From JAZDGL01 sp043806975 (GTDB lineage: Bacteria; Patescibacteriota; Minisyncoccia; CAYZDR01), in assembly GCA_043806975.1 (NCBI GenBank), contig JAZDGL010000069.1, positions 1 to 61,656 of the forward strand: a DNA stretch of 61,656 nt. Direction: 5' to 3'. The notes below the pieces were generated by a model, which was given only the letters and a program-made list of their open reading frames with translations, searched no databases and was not told the DNA's origin. Position 1 is the first letter of the stretch, and each line of letters starts with the position of its first letter. Both the position numbers and the translations under genes were made by a program. Below, one piece after another: positions 15,497 to 24,465 of the stretch.

Positions 15497-18301
15497 ATGT
15501 CTATTATTGATAAGCTTTTCGGGAAAACCGAGGGGAAACTAGTAAAAAAATATCAGCCTTTGGCGCAAAAAATAAACAGTCTTGAAAAAGAGTTTGAGGG
15601 GTTTTCTGATGCGCAATTGAAAGAAAGAGCGGGGGAGTTAAAGCAAAAAATTCAGCAGGAATTTGCAAAATTTTCTGATGGTTTGAAGGTTTTGGAGGAT
15701 AGTTTGCGAAAAACTGTTGACCAAGACAATAAAATTAAGATAAAAAAGCAGATAAAGTTATTTAAAAATAAAATTTACGAGCCTTTTTTGCCGGAAGCAT
15801 TTGCTTTAGTGCGGGAATCCTCTAAAAGAACAGTTAAGTTAAGGCATTTTGATGTGCAGTTGGTTGGCGGGGTTATTCTGCATGAGGGGGCTATCGCTGA
15901 AATGAAAACGGGGGAAGGGAAGACTCTTGCGGCAACTTTGGCGGTATTTTTGAATGCGCTAGAAGGCAAAGGGGCGCATATTATCACGGTAAATGATTAT
16001 CTTGCAAAACGAGATGCCAATTGGATGGGTCCGATTTACTGCGCGCTGGGGCTTTCTGTTGGCTGTATTCAGCACGACAATGCGTTTATTTTTGATCCGC
16101 ATTCGGCTCCTGACGCAAATGAAGTTTCTGTGGAAATGGAAAATTTAAAGCCGATTTCTAGAAAAGAAGCTTATTTATGCGATATCACTTATGGGACAAA
16201 TAATGAGTTCGGTTTTGACTACTTGCGAGATAATCTTGTTTTGGATCCCGAGCAGATGGTCCAAAGGGGGCATAATTTTGCGATCGTGGACGAAGTAGAT
16301 AGCATTTTAATTGATGAAGCGCGAACTCCGCTTATTATTTCTGCTCCTGATGCGGAATCGTCAAATAAATATAAGCTGGCAGCCGAGCGAGCGCTTCCAG
16401 TTTTAGGAAAAGTGAGGTTTATTACATCAATAGAGGAGTCGGAGGCGAAAAAAATTAACACCGATATTGAAGAGGGGTTTGATATTATTGCCAACGAGGA
16501 AAGAAAAAGCGCCCTGCTTACCCAGCAAGGACAGGATAAATGCGAGAAGGTGCTAGGGGTTTCGGGTCTTTTTGAAGGGGTTGATCCTGAGAGTTTTGCG
16601 TGGAAGCATGCCGTCGATCAAGTTGTGAAGGCAGCTGTATTTTTTCATAAAGACAAGGATTATGTAGTCAAAAATGGAGAGATAATAATTGTTGATGATT
16701 TTACAGGGCGCTTGATGCCGGGGCGGCGATATAGTGAGGGGCTGCATCAGGCGATTGAAGCAAAAGAGGGAGTGGAAGTGCAGAAAGAAAGTAAAACCGT
16801 GGCGACAATTACATTCCAAAATTATTTTAGATTTTACGAAAAGCTTTCTGGAATGACTGGCACGGCAGCAACCAACGCGGAAGAGTTTAATAAGGTTTAT
16901 GGTTTAGATGTGGACGCGATTCCGACTAATCAGCAGGTAGTAAGAAAAGATTTTTCTGATGGAATTTACAAAACAGAAAAGGGGAAATTTTTGGCGGCGC
17001 TAGAAAAAATAAAACAATGCCACGAAAAAGGTCAGCCTGTTTTGGTTGGAACGATTTCTGTGGAAAAATCGGAGCTTTTGAGCGGGCTTTTAGAAAAGTC
17101 AAAAATTAAGCACGAGATTTTAAATGCTAAAAATCATGAACGGGAAGCGGCTATAATTGCGCAGGCGGGGCAAACTGGCGCGGTTACAATTGCGACTAAT
17201 ATGGCAGGGCGCGGAACCGATATAAAATTGAGCGATGAAGCAAAAAATGCTGGAGGTTTGTTTGTCTTGGGGACAGAGCGGCACGAAGCGCGTAGAATAG
17301 ACAATCAGTTGCGAGGGCGATCTGGCAGGCAAGGCGATCCGGGAGCAAGCCAATTTTTTGTTTCTTTAGATGACGACTTGATGAGAATTTTTGGATCGGA
17401 TAGGATGCGCGGGATGATGGATAAACTGAATTTTCCAGAAGACCAGCCGATTGAAAATAAAATTTTGAGCAAGGCGATTGAAAGCGCCCAGGCGAAAGTT
17501 GAGGGGTATAATTTTGATGTAAGAAATCATGTTTTGGAATACGATGATGTGATGAATAAGCAGAGAGATTTAATTTATGCGCGAAGGCAGAAAATTTTAT
17601 TTGCGCTTGGGAGTGAAGAAGAAAAAAATGAGCTAAAAAATAGCGCCTTGGAGTTGCTTTCAAAGGAAATCGCGAATATAGTTTATTCTTCCGCGGGAAA
17701 AGAAAGCAAGCCGAATATCCCAGCAATTGCATCTGAATTAAAAAACATTTTAGATGCGAGGGAGTTTAGCGCGTTGGAAAAAAATGTTTTTGCTGAAAGC
17801 GGGTTGGAATTTCTGCAAATTTCTGAGGTTAAAGAGAGACTTGAAAAAGCGATTTTGGAAGTATATCAAAATTATGAGAAAACACTTGGCGCAGAAATTA
17901 TGCGCGGGCTGGAAAGATTTTTGCTTTTGAGAATAATTGACACTTTTTGGATGCAACACTTGGATTATATGGATTATTTAAGAAATAGCGTTTCTTTGAG
18001 GAGTTTTGGGCAGCGCGATCCGCTAGTAGAGTATCGCAAAGAAGGGTTTTCTGCATTTGAAAAACTTTTAGCGAATATTCAATCTAATTTCGCTCAATAT
18101 ATTTTTAAGGCAAGTTTTACTCAGGCGCAAGCAAGTATTGAAAAAGAAAAACGGCAAAGAGAGAGGTTGCGATATAGCGGCGGAGAGGATTCTTCTTCCG
18201 GATCAGCGGGAGTTACAGTTAAAAATGAAAATAAAATTGGCAGGAATGACCCTTGTCCGTGCGGAAGCGGCAAGAAATATAAGCGCTGTTGCGGCGCTTG
18301 A
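15497..18301 (+). CDS. secA: Preprotein translocase ATPase SecA
   Basis: It is 934 aa. Walker A is MKTGEGKTLAA, Walker B is VDEVDSILIDEAR, and the preprotein crosslinking and helical wing domains follow (RTPLIISAP, GRLMPGRRYSEGLHQAIEAKE). The second motor domain has ATNMAGRGTDI and QLRGRSGRQGDPG. The C-terminus ends in the zinc-binding SEC-C motif CPCGSGKKYKRCCGA. SecA drives secreted proteins through SecYEG. Directly after its TGA stop, the same frame encodes a second SEC-C-like motif (see the separate entry). Confidence 0.98.
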   Translation: MSIIDKLFGKTEGKLVKKYQPLAQKINSLEKEFEGFSDAQLKERAGELKQKIQQEFAKFSDGLKVLEDSLRKTVDQDNKIKIKKQIKLFKNKIYEPFLPEAFALVRESSKRTVKLRHFDVQLVGGVILHEGAIAEMKTGEGKTLAATLAVFLNALEGKGAHIITVNDYLAKRDANWMGPIYCALGLSVGCIQHDNAFIFDPHSAPDANEVSVEMENLKPISRKEAYLCDITYGTNNEFGFDYLRDNLVLDPEQMVQRGHNFAIVDEVDSILIDEARTPLIISAPDAESSNKYKLAAERALPVLGKVRFITSIEESEAKKINTDIEEGFDIIANEERKSALLTQQGQDKCEKVLGVSGLFEGVDPESFAWKHAVDQVVKAAVFFHKDKDYVVKNGEIIIVDDFTGRLMPGRRYSEGLHQAIEAKEGVEVQKESKTVATITFQNYFRFYEKLSGMTGTAATNAEEFNKVYGLDVDAIPTNQQVVRKDFSDGIYKTEKGKFLAALEKIKQCHEKGQPVLVGTISVEKSELLSGLLEKSKIKHEILNAKNHEREAAIIAQAGQTGAVTIATNMAGRGTDIKLSDEAKNAGGLFVLGTERHEARRIDNQLRGRSGRQGDPGASQFFVSLDDDLMRIFGSDRMRGMMDKLNFPEDQPIENKILSKAIESAQAKVEGYNFDVRNHVLEYDDVMNKQRDLIYARRQKILFALGSEEEKNELKNSALELLSKEIANIVYSSAGKESKPNIPAIASELKNILDAREFSALEKNVFAESGLEFLQISEVKERLEKAILEVYQNYEKTLGAEIMRGLERFLLLRIIDTFWMQHLDYMDYLRNSVSLRSFGQRDPLVEYRKEGFSAFEKLLANIQSNFAQYIFKASFTQAQASIEKEKRQRERLRYSGGEDSSSGSAGVTVKNENKIGRNDPCPCGSGKKYKRCCGA

Positions 18302-18382
18302 AATTCCGTCGCTCGCCCCAGATGCAAGCAAGTTTGCGCCTGTGGGCTCGCTAGGAATTATAAAAAGTGTTGCGGGGCATGA
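18302..18382 (+). other. In-frame second SEC-C-like motif beyond the secA stop
   Basis: Reading on in the secA frame past TGA gives 26 codons ending in CACGLARNYKKCCGA and then a second TGA. This parallels the true SecA ending CPCGSGKKYKRCCGA, with all four cysteines conserved. At the conserved positions most differences are synonymous (for example TGT/TGC, GGA/GGG, AAG/AAA, GGC/GGG, GCT/GCA). It may be a relic of a longer SecA, a readthrough extension, or an old local duplication. Confidence 0.6.
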
Positions 18383-18496
18383 CAGGCGTGCAATAAGGAG
18401 CATAAAATAAAACATCAAGCGGCGCTCCCGTCAATGTTGACCTTGAAAGCCGCCTCGGATATAATAGGAACAAGTAAGTTAAAAAATAAAAACAAA

Positions 18497-18988
18497 ATGG
18501 ATAAAAATATGAAAAATATAAATACAATTCAGGATTTGGCGGGGGTAATGTTTGATAGGTTTGGCGCGCTAGAAAATGGTTTTAGCACATTGGAAAAGAA
18601 AATTGAAGATGTTGAAAAAAAGCTGGAAAGTAAGATTGAAGATTCGGAAAAAAGAATAGTGGGCAGGCTGGAAGAGAAAATTGAGGTTGAAATTGAAGGG
18701 CTGGCGAGAATGACGCAAAATAGTTTTATGGAAATGGAATCGCGGATGAATCAAAAGTTTGAAGATTTAGAAAGCAAAGTGGCAACTAAGGTAGAAATGA
18801 ATCAAAAGTTTGAAGATTTAGAAAGCAAATTAATTGAAAAAATAGAATTGGAAGTTGGAAATTTAGCAGTGATAACTAAAAATGGTTTTGATAATGTTGG
18901 GCAGCAAATAGCAGAGAATAAAGAAGCAATTGAAGATTTAGGCAGGAGGACAACAAAATTAGAAAAAGTTGTTTTTGCCGTAAAATAA
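18497..18988 (+). CDS. Coiled-coil protein of unknown function
   Basis: From ATG 18497 it is 163 aa. Almost all of it is a heptad-patterned coiled coil (ALENGFSTLEKKIEDVEKKLES..., AIEDLGRRTTKLEKVV). Two copies of MNQKFEDLESK are encoded by an exact 33-base direct repeat at 18747-18779 and 18798-18830, which points to recent internal duplication. There is no signal or TM segment. It lies between secA and secD, but nothing shows a role in secretion. Confidence 0.78.
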   Translation: MDKNMKNINTIQDLAGVMFDRFGALENGFSTLEKKIEDVEKKLESKIEDSEKRIVGRLEEKIEVEIEGLARMTQNSFMEMESRMNQKFEDLESKVATKVEMNQKFEDLESKLIEKIELEVGNLAVITKNGFDNVGQQIAENKEAIEDLGRRTTKLEKVVFAVK

Positions 18989-19019
18989 TTAGAAAAATAG
19001 ATTAGGGAAAAAGAAAGCA

Positions 19020-20699
19020 ATGGGAAAAATCAAAAAAGCTTTATTGTTTATCGCAGATTCTTTTAAGTTCGTCATTGGAGGAATTTTTAAGATTATTTTC
19101 GGCGCATTTTGGTTTATCATAAAACCGATTGTAAGACCGAAAAACGATCGCTCAAAAGCTAGGGTGGCTATTTTATTTTTACTAATTTTGGCGATTGCGG
19201 CGTTTTTTTATAATTATCCCGTTGGTTTTAACAATTTTGCAGATAAAATAAATGCAGGCAAAAACAATTTGGCAAAATCAGAAAGGCTGATTTTTAAATC
19301 AAAGGGTTTTGATCAATGGCTAGGGGGCTGGCAATTTCCTTATTTCTATTCCAAGGAATTTACTCTCGGTTTAGATTTAAAAGGCGGAACCCACTTGGTT
19401 TATTTGGCGGATTTATCCAGTATCACCCCTGAAAACTATAACGATTCTATGGAAGGGATTAAAGATGTGGTTGAAAGAAGGGTGAACGCCTATGGGATTG
19501 CTGAGCCAATTGTGCAGATTAGCAAAATTGGAAGCGAACGAAGGCTAATTGTTGATTTGGCAGATGTAAAAGATGCGAATGAAGCGGTAAAAATGATTGG
19601 CGAGACTCCATTTCTAGAATTTAAAGAAGAAAAAACACAGGAAGAAATAGAGCTAGAGAAACAGGCAAACCAAACTACGGAAACTGCGGAAAAGGCAGAC
19701 GCGAGTGGAAATGAGTCTAAAAAAGAAGATTCAATGCAAATAGAGGCGCTTGATAGCGCAGGGAATCCCGTTGGCGTTCAGACAGTCCCTGTGGATAATT
19801 CAAATGTGTATATTGATCCATTTAAATCAACAGGGTTAAATGGAAAGTATCTTCAAAAGGCGGAAGTCGTTACAAATCCATACACTTCCGAGCCTCAGGT
19901 TAGTTTGCAATTTGATTCCGACGGAAAAAAATTATTTTCAGAAATTACTCAAAGGAATGTAGGCAAGAGAGTGGCGATTTTTCTTGACGGTGTTCCTATC
20001 AGTATGCCAGTTGTGAATGATCCTATTTTGGACGGAAAAGCAGTAATTCAGGGGAGCTTTAATATAGAAGAAGCTAAACAGCTTGCGCAAAGATTAAATG
20101 CGGGGGCGCTTCCTGTGCCAATTAAGTTAATCGGTCAGCAAACTATTGGCGCAACGCTAGGAAAAGCTTCTTTGGATAAAAGCTTGAAAGCTGGCGCAAT
20201 TGGCTTGTTGGCAGTTATGGTTTTTATGCTTTTGTATTATCGTTTTCTTGGGCTTCTCGCGGATTTGGCGCTTTTGGTTTATGCGCTTTTATCTTTGGCA
20301 ATTTTTAAGCTTCTTCCTGTTACGCTAACGCTGCCGGGGATTGCTGGGTTTATATTGTCTATTGGAATGGCTGTGGATGCGAATGTTTTAATTTTTGAAC
20401 GAATCAAGGAAGAATTGGCGGATTCTAGAAAAACTTTGCAAACCGCAGTGGAAGAAGGTTTTAGCAAAGCTTGGCCATCTATCCGTGATGGAAATTTTTC
20501 TACTTTAATTTCTTGCGCGATACTTTTTATGTTTGCTTCTAGCTCTGTGAAAGGTTTCGCGCTTACTCTGATAGCGGGTATTCTAGTAAGTATGTTTAGC
20601 GCCATTATTGTTACTAAGGCTTTTGTTAAATATGCAATTTTTTCAAAAGTTTTTGGGTGGACAAAAAAGATAAAGTTTTTGTGGAAATCAGGAATTTAA
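19020..20699 (+). CDS. secD: Protein translocase subunit SecD
   Basis: It is 559 aa with one N-terminal TM helix (ARVAILFLLILAIAAFFY), a large external P1 region opening with TLGLDLKGGTHLVYLAD, and five C-terminal helices. The RND motif GFILSIGMAVDANVLIFERIKEEL is present. About 55 residues of acidic, low-complexity sequence (TQEEIELEKQ ... KKEDSMQ) interrupt P1, a lineage-specific insertion. With SecF it uses the proton gradient to pull translocating proteins out. It sits 15 bases upstream of secF. Confidence 0.97.
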   Translation: MGKIKKALLFIADSFKFVIGGIFKIIFGAFWFIIKPIVRPKNDRSKARVAILFLLILAIAAFFYNYPVGFNNFADKINAGKNNLAKSERLIFKSKGFDQWLGGWQFPYFYSKEFTLGLDLKGGTHLVYLADLSSITPENYNDSMEGIKDVVERRVNAYGIAEPIVQISKIGSERRLIVDLADVKDANEAVKMIGETPFLEFKEEKTQEEIELEKQANQTTETAEKADASGNESKKEDSMQIEALDSAGNPVGVQTVPVDNSNVYIDPFKSTGLNGKYLQKAEVVTNPYTSEPQVSLQFDSDGKKLFSEITQRNVGKRVAIFLDGVPISMPVVNDPILDGKAVIQGSFNIEEAKQLAQRLNAGALPVPIKLIGQQTIGATLGKASLDKSLKAGAIGLLAVMVFMLLYYRFLGLLADLALLVYALLSLAIFKLLPVTLTLPGIAGFILSIGMAVDANVLIFERIKEELADSRKTLQTAVEEGFSKAWPSIRDGNFSTLISCAILFMFASSSVKGFALTLIAGILVSMFSAIIVTKAFVKYAIFSKVFGWTKKIKFLWKSGI

Positions 20700-20714
20700 A
20701 AACATTATAAATTT

Positions 20715-21593
20715 ATGCAAATTATTAGCAAAAGAAAAATTTGGTTTATTTTTTCAGGATCACTTGTCGTGGCAAGCATCGCGGCAAGCCTAGTGTGGGG
20801 ATTAAATTTTGGAATTGATTTTTCAGGAGGTTCTCTTGCGGAATTTGAATTCAGCCAGCAAAGACCAGCTAACGATGAGATTAAAGAAAGTTTAAAAGAA
20901 ATAAATTTAAGCGGGCTTGATGTTGCGATTTCGGGAGAGAAAAATGTTATTTTAAGATTTAAAGATACGGAAAAGCGGGTTGAAATGGAGAATAAGCTAA
21001 AAGAAAAGTTTCCTGATGCGAGCGAGGTAAATTTTGAATCAGTCGGTCCAACGATTGGAAGGGAATTGAAAATAAATTCCGTAAAGGCGCTAGTTTTGGT
21101 AATAATCGGTATTGTAATTTATGTCGCTTGGGCGTTTCGCCATGTGAGCGAGCCGATTGCTTCATGGAAATACGGAGTTGCCGCGGTAATCGCCTTGATC
21201 CACGATGTGTTAATTGTCGTTGGGGTGTTTGCTATTTTGGGAAGATTTTATGGCGTTGAAGTGGGAGTGCCATTTATAGCCGCGCTTCTGACCATTTTGG
21301 GATATTCTGTAAATGATACGATCGTAGTTTTTGATAGAACAAGAGAAAATCTAGCAAAAATTAGCGGAGATTATGATGGCATTGTGAATACTAGTATTAA
21401 CGAAACTATTGCCCGTTCAATCAATACTTCTTTTACTACTTTTTTGGCTTTAACGGCGGTTTATATTTTCGGCGGAGAAACCACGAAGTATTTTATGCTT
21501 GCTTTGATGGTCGGGATTGTTGTAGGCACTTATTCTTCTATATTTTTGGCAAGCCCGATTATGGTTGTTTGGGAAAAATTTAATAGAAAGTAA
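20715..21593 (+). CDS. secF: Protein translocase subunit SecF
   Basis: It is 292 aa. The signature GLNFGIDFSGGSLAEFEF follows the first TM helix and TILGYSVNDTIVVFDRTREN lies in TM4. It has six TM helices and a short P1 domain. It forms a complex with SecD. A strong terminator follows 30 bases after the stop, ending the secA-secF cluster. Confidence 0.97.
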   Translation: MQIISKRKIWFIFSGSLVVASIAASLVWGLNFGIDFSGGSLAEFEFSQQRPANDEIKESLKEINLSGLDVAISGEKNVILRFKDTEKRVEMENKLKEKFPDASEVNFESVGPTIGRELKINSVKALVLVIIGIVIYVAWAFRHVSEPIASWKYGVAAVIALIHDVLIVVGVFAILGRFYGVEVGVPFIAALLTILGYSVNDTIVVFDRTRENLAKISGDYDGIVNTSINETIARSINTSFTTFLALTAVYIFGGETTKYFMLALMVGIVVGTYSSIFLASPIMVVWEKFNRK

Positions 21594-21624
21594 AAAATAA
21601 GTGTTTTGGGCAGTGAAGAAGGGT

Positions 21625-21665
21625 AAAAAATAGGCATAGACAAATTCTAGCCTATTTTTTGTTTT
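21625..21665 (+). terminator. Rho-independent terminator after secF
   Basis: AAAAAATAGGC (21625-21635) pairs with GCCTATTTTTT (21650-21660), and the T run continues with GTTTT. Confidence 0.85.
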
Positions 21666-21680
21666 AGGGGTGTTCGCAAT

Positions 21681-21709
21681 TTGACATATTTTAAATGGTA
21701 TGATATACT
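21681..21709 (+). promoter_or_regulatory. Strong promoter upstream of the sigma-like regulator
   Basis: TTGACA, 17 bp, TATACT. The transcript would run through family A copy 4 before reaching the start codon at 21878, giving a structured leader of about 160 nt. Confidence 0.8.
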
Positions 21710-21749
21710 TTTAGCAGTTAATCAAATAGATGCAATTTTAAGCGAAAAA

Positions 21750-21860
21750 TATAGCTTTTGCAAAACAAGTTTTCGGATTTTCTCTCTTTTTACCTCCCAA
21801 GGCGGTCTGCCTCAGGCGGAAGAGGGATTTTAAAATAAATTTGTTGCGTGGAAGCTGTAT
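21750..21860. repeat. Family A palindromic element, copy 4 (diverged)
   Basis: The left end ATAGCTTTTGCAAAACAAGTTT and right end AAATTTGTTGCGTGGAAGCTGTAT are recognisable but have drifted. The interior keeps GGCGGTCTGCCTCAGGCGG. It lies inside the predicted 5' leader of the downstream regulator gene. Confidence 0.75.
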
Positions 21861-21877
21861 AAATAAAAGGGGAAAAT

Positions 21878-22981
21878 ATGCAAAGATATTTAGATATTGC
21901 AAAATTAGAGTTCAAAAAACATCCCGATCCGATTGTTTTGACTAGGGAAATTTTGAAGGTTCTTCCCGAAAGAACCAAAGAAGTTGCCGTAAATAGATTC
22001 GGTCTTTTAGGCGATGAGCCAAAAACTCTTGAAGGCATTGGAAGAAGTTATGGAATTACTCGAGAAAGAGTGCGTCAAATTGAATCCAGCGCTTTTAATA
22101 AAATTAAGCATCTTAAAGCCGATCAGCAAATCAATCCTTTGGCTGATATTTTGGAAACAATGATTCAGGCGGAGGGCGCTGTTATTTCGGAATCCCGTCT
22201 TTTGAATGATATTTTGGAATTTTCCACAGAGGCGGCTGAATTAAATAAACGAGCGGTAAGGTTTATATTGTCTTTACACGATAAATTTGTTAAAATAAAA
22301 GAAAGCGATAGTTTAAAATCTGCATGGGCAATTGATAAGAACCAAGTGGAAAAAGCCAAATCGCTTATTAACGAATTTATTAAAGCGTTTGATAGTGAAA
22401 AAAGAGTAGTCCCCGAATCAGAATTAAAGCAGTTTATTTTGCAAAAAACTGATTTAACAGAAGAAATTGAATCTTTGTCCGATGACGCGATCGTCTCTTT
22501 TATTGAAATCAGCAAAAATGTAGGGAAAAATCCTTTTAATCAATGGGGCAAAAAAGAGTGGGCGGAAATTTCTCCAAGAGGCGTTAGGGATAAAGCATAT
22601 TTAGTAATGTCTCAGTGCCGCCAGCCGATGCATTTTAGAAAAATTACTGAAAAAATTAACGAAGTAGATTTCAAAAATGGGAAAAAGGCTTTTTCTCAGA
22701 CCGTTCATAACGAGTTGATTAAAGATGACAGGTTTGTTTTGGTGGGGCGGGGAGTGTATTCTTTAAGAAACGACGAATCTGAATCAGACAAAGTCAAAAA
22801 GAATATCGTTGAAATTTTAAAAGCATCTAACAAGCCAATGAGCAAAGGCGAAATAATTGAAGAAATTCTAAAAAAAGGCGACGCGAGACGCAATACCATT
22901 GCTATCAGTTTGCAAGATTCTAAAATTTTCAAAAAGACAAAAGAAAACAAATATACATTATGCCAATCCTTGCAATCCTAG
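21878..22981 (+). CDS. Sigma-factor region 4 / HARE-HTH domain regulator
   Basis: It is 367 aa with a good Shine-Dalgarno sequence (AAGGGGAA). Residues 30-75 hold a sigma-70 region 4 helix-turn-helix (RFGLLGDEPKTLEGIGRSYGI then TRERVRQIESSAFNKI). The middle is helical. Residues 245-305 match a HARE-HTH winged helix (AYLVMSQCRQPMHFRKITEKI, VGRGVYSLR), and a further winged-helix-like segment closes the protein. Region 2 of a true sigma factor is absent, so it is more likely a DNA-binding regulator than a sigma factor. A strong promoter precedes it, and its 3' end overlaps the next gene by 22 nt. Confidence 0.87.
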   Translation: MQRYLDIAKLEFKKHPDPIVLTREILKVLPERTKEVAVNRFGLLGDEPKTLEGIGRSYGITRERVRQIESSAFNKIKHLKADQQINPLADILETMIQAEGAVISESRLLNDILEFSTEAAELNKRAVRFILSLHDKFVKIKESDSLKSAWAIDKNQVEKAKSLINEFIKAFDSEKRVVPESELKQFILQKTDLTEEIESLSDDAIVSFIEISKNVGKNPFNQWGKKEWAEISPRGVRDKAYLVMSQCRQPMHFRKITEKINEVDFKNGKKAFSQTVHNELIKDDRFVLVGRGVYSLRNDESESDKVKKNIVEILKASNKPMSKGEIIEEILKKGDARRNTIAISLQDSKIFKKTKENKYTLCQSLQS

Positions 22982-24249
22982 AAACAATAAAGAAAGCCCT
23001 ATTTTTTACGCTTTCTTTATGGTGGATTTATGTCCCAATTTTTTTATTAGGGGTGTTTAAAACTCGCTGGTTGTTGTATGTGAATGGGAAATATGTAAGT
23101 TCGTTAAAATGGGTTCTTTTTGAAGTGCAAATTCCGCGGGAGGAAACTTTTGGACCGAAAGCTATGGAGCAAATTTTTGCGGGTCTTTCTGGGACGGGAA
23201 GCAAGGGCAATTTGCTAGCGAAATATATTCAAGGCAAGGTTCCCGATTGGTTTAGCTTTGAAATTGTAGGGATAGATGGAGAAGTCCATTTTTTTATTAG
23301 AGCTGTGGCAAGACAGAAGAATTTATTAGAGTCTTTGATTTATGCTCAATATCCTACTGCTATTATTCAAGAGGTAGAAGATTATGCCGCTAGAATTCCC
23401 AAAGATGCTCCGAATTCGTCTTTTGATGTTTATGGATCGGATTTTATTCTTGCGGGGGCAAATCACTTGCCTATTCGCACATATCCTCTTTTTCAGGACA
23501 TTTACAGCAAAGATATGGTGGATCCGCTAAATAGCTTTATGGAAATTCTTACCAAGCTTCAGCATGGAGAGCTTTTGGGAATGCAAATTTTAATTAGAGC
23601 GTCGGACGGAAGCTGGAAAAAAGACGCAGATAAAGAAGTGGCTAAAATTATCGGAAAAAAAGTTGCGCCTACTCCTAAAACAGGTTTTGATGATGTCAAA
23701 AGCCGAGTGTTGTTTGAGTTTAGCGATATGAAAAGAATGTTTTTTGAAGGTTTAATATCGGGAGAAACCGCGCCAAAAGATTATCCAGAGGACAAAAAGC
23801 CCGAAGGCGTGGGGGAATCAATGGTGCAATATCTCTCGCCGGGAGAAAAAGAAGCGGTTGGGGCGATTGAAATGAAAACTTCAAAAATTGGCTTTGAGTC
23901 TGCAATGAGAATATTCTATTTTTCCCGCCAGGATACGAAAAATGTTATGAATTTTTTTGCTGTTGCGGGAGCGCTAAAACAGTTCACTATACAAAATTTA
24001 AATGGGTTTAAGCCCGATGCTGACACGATAACGAATGTTGATTATATCTTTAAAAATTTTAGAATTCTTTATCGGAAAAGGCTGCTTTTAAATAAATATA
24101 TTCTTCGTGATATTTTTAGAACCGTATTTATTTTGAATACAGAAGAATTGGCAACTTTGTATCATTTCCCTGGAATCTTGGCGAAAGCTCCGATGTTGTC
24201 GCGAGTAGAAGCCAAGCGCGCTGAACCGCCGATGTCGTTACCTATATAG
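22960..24249 (+). CDS. Membrane-anchored partner of the VirD4-like ATPase (DUF8128-type)
   Basis: It is 429 aa with one N-terminal TM region (LSLWWIYVPIFLLGVF). The soluble part contains LFEVQIPREETFGPKAMEQIFAGL and HFFIRAVARQKNLLESLIYAQYP, a pattern I associate with large proteins encoded next to VirD4/TraG-like ATPases in Patescibacteria; the domain name is from memory. It is probably a structural or regulatory component of a DNA or protein transfer machine at the membrane. The start overlaps the end of the upstream regulator. A repeat pair separates it from the ATPase gene. Confidence 0.75.
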   Translation: MPILAILETIKKALFFTLSLWWIYVPIFLLGVFKTRWLLYVNGKYVSSLKWVLFEVQIPREETFGPKAMEQIFAGLSGTGSKGNLLAKYIQGKVPDWFSFEIVGIDGEVHFFIRAVARQKNLLESLIYAQYPTAIIQEVEDYAARIPKDAPNSSFDVYGSDFILAGANHLPIRTYPLFQDIYSKDMVDPLNSFMEILTKLQHGELLGMQILIRASDGSWKKDADKEVAKIIGKKVAPTPKTGFDDVKSRVLFEFSDMKRMFFEGLISGETAPKDYPEDKKPEGVGESMVQYLSPGEKEAVGAIEMKTSKIGFESAMRIFYFSRQDTKNVMNFFAVAGALKQFTIQNLNGFKPDADTITNVDYIFKNFRILYRKRLLLNKYILRDIFRTVFILNTEELATLYHFPGILAKAPMLSRVEAKRAEPPMSLPI

Positions 24250-24260
24250 TCAGCATAAAG

Positions 24261-24290
24261 CTATAACTTCCGCAAAACAAATTCCGATAT
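24261..24290. repeat. Family A left half, interrupted by family B
   Basis: CTATAACTTCCGCAAAACAAATTCCGATAT is the left end of a family A element. It stops abruptly where the family B element begins, and no family A right end follows. An insertion followed by deletion of the right half would explain it. Confidence 0.7.
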
Positions 24291-24441
24291 GGACTTACGC
24301 GTTTGGTGCATTTCTTCGTCAAATACTGCGGTGCTTGCTCGCCGTACCTTTAAGTACGCCTTCCCCTCCTTTCGGAGGAGGGGTTAGGGGAGGTGCGGGA
24401 TCCTCGCATTTTCCTTGAACTGCGCTCAAATGCGCAAGCCC
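24291..24441. repeat. Family B palindromic element, copy 1
   Basis: This 151-bp element starts GGACTTACGCGTTTG and ends with the imperfect complement GCGCAAGCCC. It shares nearly all of its sequence with 50978-51129, including the internal hairpin CCCCTCCTTTCGGAGGAGGGG. There is no coding capacity. It is MITE-like. Confidence 0.88.
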
Positions 24442-24465
24442 TAATATCATAATTTAAAACTGTTT

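Noticed and set aside
16219..17732. Long antisense ORFs opposite secA, secD and mreB
   Set aside because: They mirror the codon structure of well-identified genes, have Ser/Leu/Phe-rich shadow composition, and match no family.
18299..18382. UGA recoded as glycine, as in Absconditabacteria and Gracilibacteria
   Set aside because: Conserved genes across the window are uninterrupted by in-frame TGA, and TGA acts as the stop of xseA and the D,D-carboxypeptidase. The secA extension is therefore not evidence for a changed code.
21878..22981. Calling the regulator a true sigma factor
   Set aside because: Only region 4 is recognisable; the region 2 core-binding and -10 recognition segment is missing, and HARE-HTH domains take up the rest.
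24291..24441. CRISPR array or tandem repeat in the repeat-rich spacers
   Set aside because: The repeats are dispersed palindromes of different length with no regular spacers, and no cas gene is present.
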